Positions 6,401-8,582 of a stretch of DNA of 8,582 nucleotides are shown here, in pieces. This DNA comes from Acidimicrobiaceae bacterium (GTDB lineage Bacteria > Actinomycetota > Acidimicrobiia > Acidimicrobiales > UBA8592): NCBI GenBank assembly GCA_002722525.1, contig PBMJ01000017.1, positions 1-8,582 of the forward strand, given 5' to 3'. Numbering within the stretch: position 1 is the first letter of the stretch; every line of letters begins with the position of its first letter. The position numbers and the translations under genes were made by a program. The notes under the pieces were generated by a model that was not told the DNA's origin, did not search any database, and worked only from the letters and a program-made list of their open reading frames with translations.

Positions 6401-7681
6401 TTATTCCCTTCGGTATCCTTGTGTTTCACCATGAAGAACAACTGCTTCTCCATTTATAAATGTGTGCTTAATTTTTCCCTGAAGTTGATGCCCATCGAAA
6501 GGGCTATTTGTGCTTTTACTAGCCATTTGAGAGATACTGGGACTCCATTTGGTGCCTTCTTCAATTACTATTAGGTTTCCAGGTCTTCCCTCAGAGAGCA
6601 CACCACCATGGGTTGCTTCGATACCTGCTATCTCAGCAGGAACCCAGGACATAGCAGACATAATTTCATGAAGAGGCAAATTTAATTCAGTTACAGACAC
6701 AGCAAATGCTGTTTCTAGTCCAATTGCTCCATAAGGTGCGTCCTCGAAAGGGAAATCGACTTCATGGTGGGAATTTGGGGTATGAGATGTTGCGATTGCA
6801 TCTACTTGGCCGTTTGTAATCAGCTTCTTGATTGCCTCTACTTCTCTATTGGTTCTTAGTGGAGGGGCTACTTTATAAACCGACCTGTAGCTTCTTACCT
6901 CCTCATCCGTTAATGCAAAGTGATGTGGGGATACTTCGCATGTTACGGAAACACCGTCGGCTTTAGCTGCAGAAATGATTTCGATAGCCTTGGGAGATGA
7001 GACCTGCTGAAGGTGCACTCTAGCGCCTGTAAGTTTAGCCATCTTAACGAATTGGTAGGTCAAGATTTCTTCTTCTTCTATAGCGGCTCCCCTTATTCCA
7101 AGATCTGAAGATACATCACCCTCGTTCATATGGCCGTTTCCGCCGACAAAAGGTGTAAGCCCTATAGTGGCATTGAATCTTAAGCTATATTCCATTGCTC
7201 TTCGGAGAAGAGATAAATCCAATGAAGTGAGATTGGAGTGAGTAAAGAACCGAATCCCTAATTCAGCCATTTCGCCAATGGGCGATAACGCTTCCCCCGA
7301 ACCGTCGAGAGTGAGTGAGCCTGAAAGTTCAATATGGCAAAGAGCTTCGCTACGAAGACTCTGCATCTCCTTTACAGCTGCGGCAGAATGTATTACTGGC
7401 GAAGTATGAGGCATGAGCACAACGGCTGTATAACCTCCAAGAACAGCACTTCTCGTTCCTGACTCTATAGTTTCGCTTTCTTCATTTCCTGGCTGGCAGA
7501 AATGTGAGTTTAAATCAACTAATCCTGAGCTAACTATACATCCAGCCGCATCGACTACTCTCTCCCCATCGATGCCTGCACCAATTTGTGATATATTCCC
7601 ATCAGCACCTATGGCAACGTCTGCCTTTCTTGACCCAGATTTGTCAAGGACAGTTCCTCCTTTGATCACAAGATCAATCAT
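6401..7681 (-). CDS. pyrC: Dihydroorotase-like protein, predicted catalytically inactive (pseudo-dihydroorotase, PyrC' type)
   Basis: A full-length (426-residue) amidohydrolase-fold protein of the type I dihydroorotase family. Scaffold motifs survive: GLVDL (53-57), GGYTAV (82-87), MNEG (185-188), EVSPHH (249-254), PPLRT (273-277) and the C-terminal NTPF-like NSPF (392-395). The active site does not. The metal motif HxHLREPG reads NSHFCQPG (58-65), losing the first His and the substrate Arg. FSDDG reads FTHSN (146-150). The His of HAED/HCED becomes Thr176, with about 3 residues deleted after it. The His of VCHVS becomes Gln226. NPPLR has Ala272, and TDHAPH reads TSHTPN (298-303), losing the catalytic Asp. 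Known relatives with such losses (Pseudomonas PyrC') are structural partners of aspartate transcarbamoylase; that role is inferred here. I chose ATG 7681, with TGAGG 9 nt upstream, over GTG 7696. The gene overlaps pyrB by 8 nt (ATGATTGA). Confidence 0.92.
   Translation of the reverse strand: MIDLVIKGGTVLDKSGSRKADVAIGADGNISQIGAGIDGERVVDAAGCIVSSGLVDLNSHFCQPGNEESETIESGTRSAVLGGYTAVVLMPHTSPVIHSAAAVKEMQSLRSEALCHIELSGSLTLDGSGEALSPIGEMAELGIRFFTHSNLTSLDLSLLRRAMEYSLRFNATIGLTPFVGGNGHMNEGDVSSDLGIRGAAIEEEEILTYQFVKMAKLTGARVHLQQVSSPKAIEIISAAKADGVSVTCEVSPHHFALTDEEVRSYRSVYKVAPPLRTNREVEAIKKLITNGQVDAIATSHTPNSHHEVDFPFEDAPYGAIGLETAFAVSVTELNLPLHEIMSAMSWVPAEIAGIEATHGGVLSEGRPGNLIVIEEGTKWSPSISQMASKSTNSPFDGHQLQGKIKHTFINGEAVVLHGETQGYRRE
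6405..6410 (-). promoter_or_regulatory. Ribosome binding site of carA
   Basis: AAGGGA lies in the last codons of the pyrC-type gene, 4 nt before the carA ATG. It is the clearest Shine-Dalgarno site in the window. With the TAAATG junction it points to re-initiation or coupled translation from the upstream gene. Confidence 0.7.
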
Positions 7682-8582
7682 CTTCTTCGGCCTCACTATG
7701 TAGTCCAGCGAGAGCTACGCCAGAGCCAAGAAGGTGATAGAGAACCGCCATTCTTACGATTACTCCATTCCCTACTTGATTCGTTATAAGTGCATTTGGG
7801 AAAGCTGGGACATCTCCAGTGATTTCAACCCCTCGATTCATTGGACCCGGGTGCATTATTACTGAAGACTTCTGAAGCTCCTGAGAACGGTCTAAGGTCA
7901 AACCATAGAAGTTTGTGTACTCGCGCAGCGATGGAACTAACGATTCTTTTTGACGTTCAAGTTGCATCCGAAGAAGATACAGGACGTCAGCTTCTTTTAT
8001 TGCTACGTCAAGATCTTCTATAACATCTACCGGCCAGTTAGCTACAGATGAGGGCAACAGAGTCGGTGGAGCCACTAATGCAACCTTTGCTCCAAGAGCG
8101 CTGAATGCCTTTACGTTAGATCGCGCAACTCTAGAATGCTTGATATCCCCTACAATAACAATTCGTTTTCCTTCTACGCTTCCAAACTGCCGTGTAATGG
8201 TGTAACAATCAGCTAACGATTGCGTTGGATGTTCATGGGCCCCATCACCAGCATTAACAACTGAAGCGTCCGTCCATTCAGTTATCATCCATGGAACTCC
8301 GACAGATTTATGGCGAACGACTATAGCTTCTGCCCCCATAGAGGAGATCGTCTCGATAGTGTCCCTGAGGCTTTCACCTTTTTTCACTGAAGATGAAGAC
8401 ACACTGAAGTTCATGACATCTGCGGATAATCTTTTAGCGGCCTTTTCAAAACTTAAGCGAGTCCGAGTAGAATCTTCGAAAAACAACGAAGCGACTGTTT
8501 TCCCTCGGAGCGCAGGGACCTTAGGGATTCTTCGATTGCTTACCTCAAGAAAATGATTGCTTAGTTCCAGAATTTCCAGAAT
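7674..8582 (-). CDS. pyrB: Aspartate carbamoyltransferase catalytic chain, 5' end missing
   Basis: Condenses carbamoyl phosphate with aspartate to carbamoyl aspartate, the committed step. The open frame continues to the window edge: 302 residues are visible, beginning ILELSNHFLEVSNRR, and probably about 20 or more N-terminal residues are missing. All catalytic motifs are present: the carbamoyl-phosphate loop FFEDSTRTRLSF (34-45), the mobile Ser/Lys loop SSVKKGESL (64-72), VVRH (88-91), NAGDGAHEHPTQ (110-121), GDIKHSRVARSN (145-156), the aspartate-binding LLRMQLER, and MHPGPMNRGVEI. No pyrI regulatory gene lies beside it. Its 3' end overlaps the pseudo-dihydroorotase gene, as pyrB does in Pseudomonas, so the enzyme may work as a PyrB/PyrC' complex. 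A TTG at 8486 could be read as a start, but it falls inside the conserved catalytic loop and is not one. In many actinobacteria pyrR would lie upstream, outside the window. Confidence 0.97.
   Translation of the reverse strand: MLEILELSNHFLEVSNRRIPKVPALRGKTVASLFFEDSTRTRLSFEKAAKRLSADVMNFSVSSSSVKKGESLRDTIETISSMGAEAIVVRHKSVGVPWMITEWTDASVVNAGDGAHEHPTQSLADCYTITRQFGSVEGKRIVIVGDIKHSRVARSNVKAFSALGAKVALVAPPTLLPSSVANWPVDVIEDLDVAIKEADVLYLLRMQLERQKESLVPSLREYTNFYGLTLDRSQELQKSSVIMHPGPMNRGVEITGDVPAFPNALITNQVGNGVIVRMAVLYHLLGSGVALAGLHSEAEEDD
7691..7695 (-). promoter_or_regulatory. Probable ribosome binding site deciding the start of the pyrC-type gene
   Basis: TGAGG lies 9 nt before ATG 7681, within the 3' end of pyrB. 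It overlaps the competing GTG start codon at 7696, so the two starts exclude each other. The ATG gives the usual family N-terminus (MIDLVIKGG). Confidence 0.45.

Noticed and set aside
6401..7681. The pyrC-type gene as a pseudogene
   Set aside because: There is no frameshift or internal stop, the length is normal, scaffold motifs are conserved, and it sits tightly between pyrB and carA. Changes are concentrated at the active site, which argues for a retained non-catalytic protein.
6401..7696. The GTG at 7696 as start of the pyrC-type gene
   Set aside because: It adds RPKK with no family counterpart, has only a weak GGA upstream, and overlaps the likely ribosome site of ATG 7681. It cannot be fully excluded.
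7674..8486. A pyrB start at the TTG at 8486
   Set aside because: It falls inside the conserved FFEDSTRTR loop, and the frame stays open with good family sequence (SNHFLEV...VPALRGKTVASL) up to the window edge.

Overview
The window holds most of a de novo pyrimidine biosynthesis operon. Every gene is on the minus strand, so transcription runs from position 8582 towards 1. In transcript order it reads pyrB (5' end cut by the window), a pyrC-type gene, carA, carB, pyrD, pyrF, and then the start of mihF, the actinobacterial integration host factor (3' end cut). I find no RNA gene, mobile element, CRISPR array or credible plus-strand gene.

The organism is most likely a member of the Actinomycetota with modest GC (mid-40s per cent by eye). 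The marker is mIHF, an actinobacterial DNA-binding protein, placed directly after pyrF as it is in many actinobacteria. Two enzymes differ from those of high-GC Mycobacterium and Streptomyces. PyrD looks like class 1B with a catalytic Cys, not the membrane class 2 enzyme. PyrF is the short E. coli/Bacillus type, not the longer mycobacterial type. A deep-branching or low-GC lineage such as a marine acidimicrobial group would fit, but that is inference.

The layout is very compact. pyrB and pyrC overlap by 8 nt, the pyrC stop abuts the carA start (TAAATG), carA and carB overlap by 8 nt, carB and pyrD are 2 nt apart, pyrD and pyrF 17 nt, and pyrF and mihF 55 nt. Translational coupling along one transcript is likely. 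CarAB makes carbamoyl phosphate, PyrB joins it to aspartate, PyrD oxidises dihydroorotate, and PyrF decarboxylates OMP to UMP. pyrE and pyrK are not in the window.

The most interesting feature is the pyrC-type gene. Its dihydroorotase fold is full length and intact, but nearly every metal-binding and substrate-binding residue is replaced. It is best read as a non-catalytic pseudo-dihydroorotase, like the PyrC' that scaffolds aspartate transcarbamoylase in Pseudomonas. If so, an active dihydroorotase must be encoded elsewhere in the genome.
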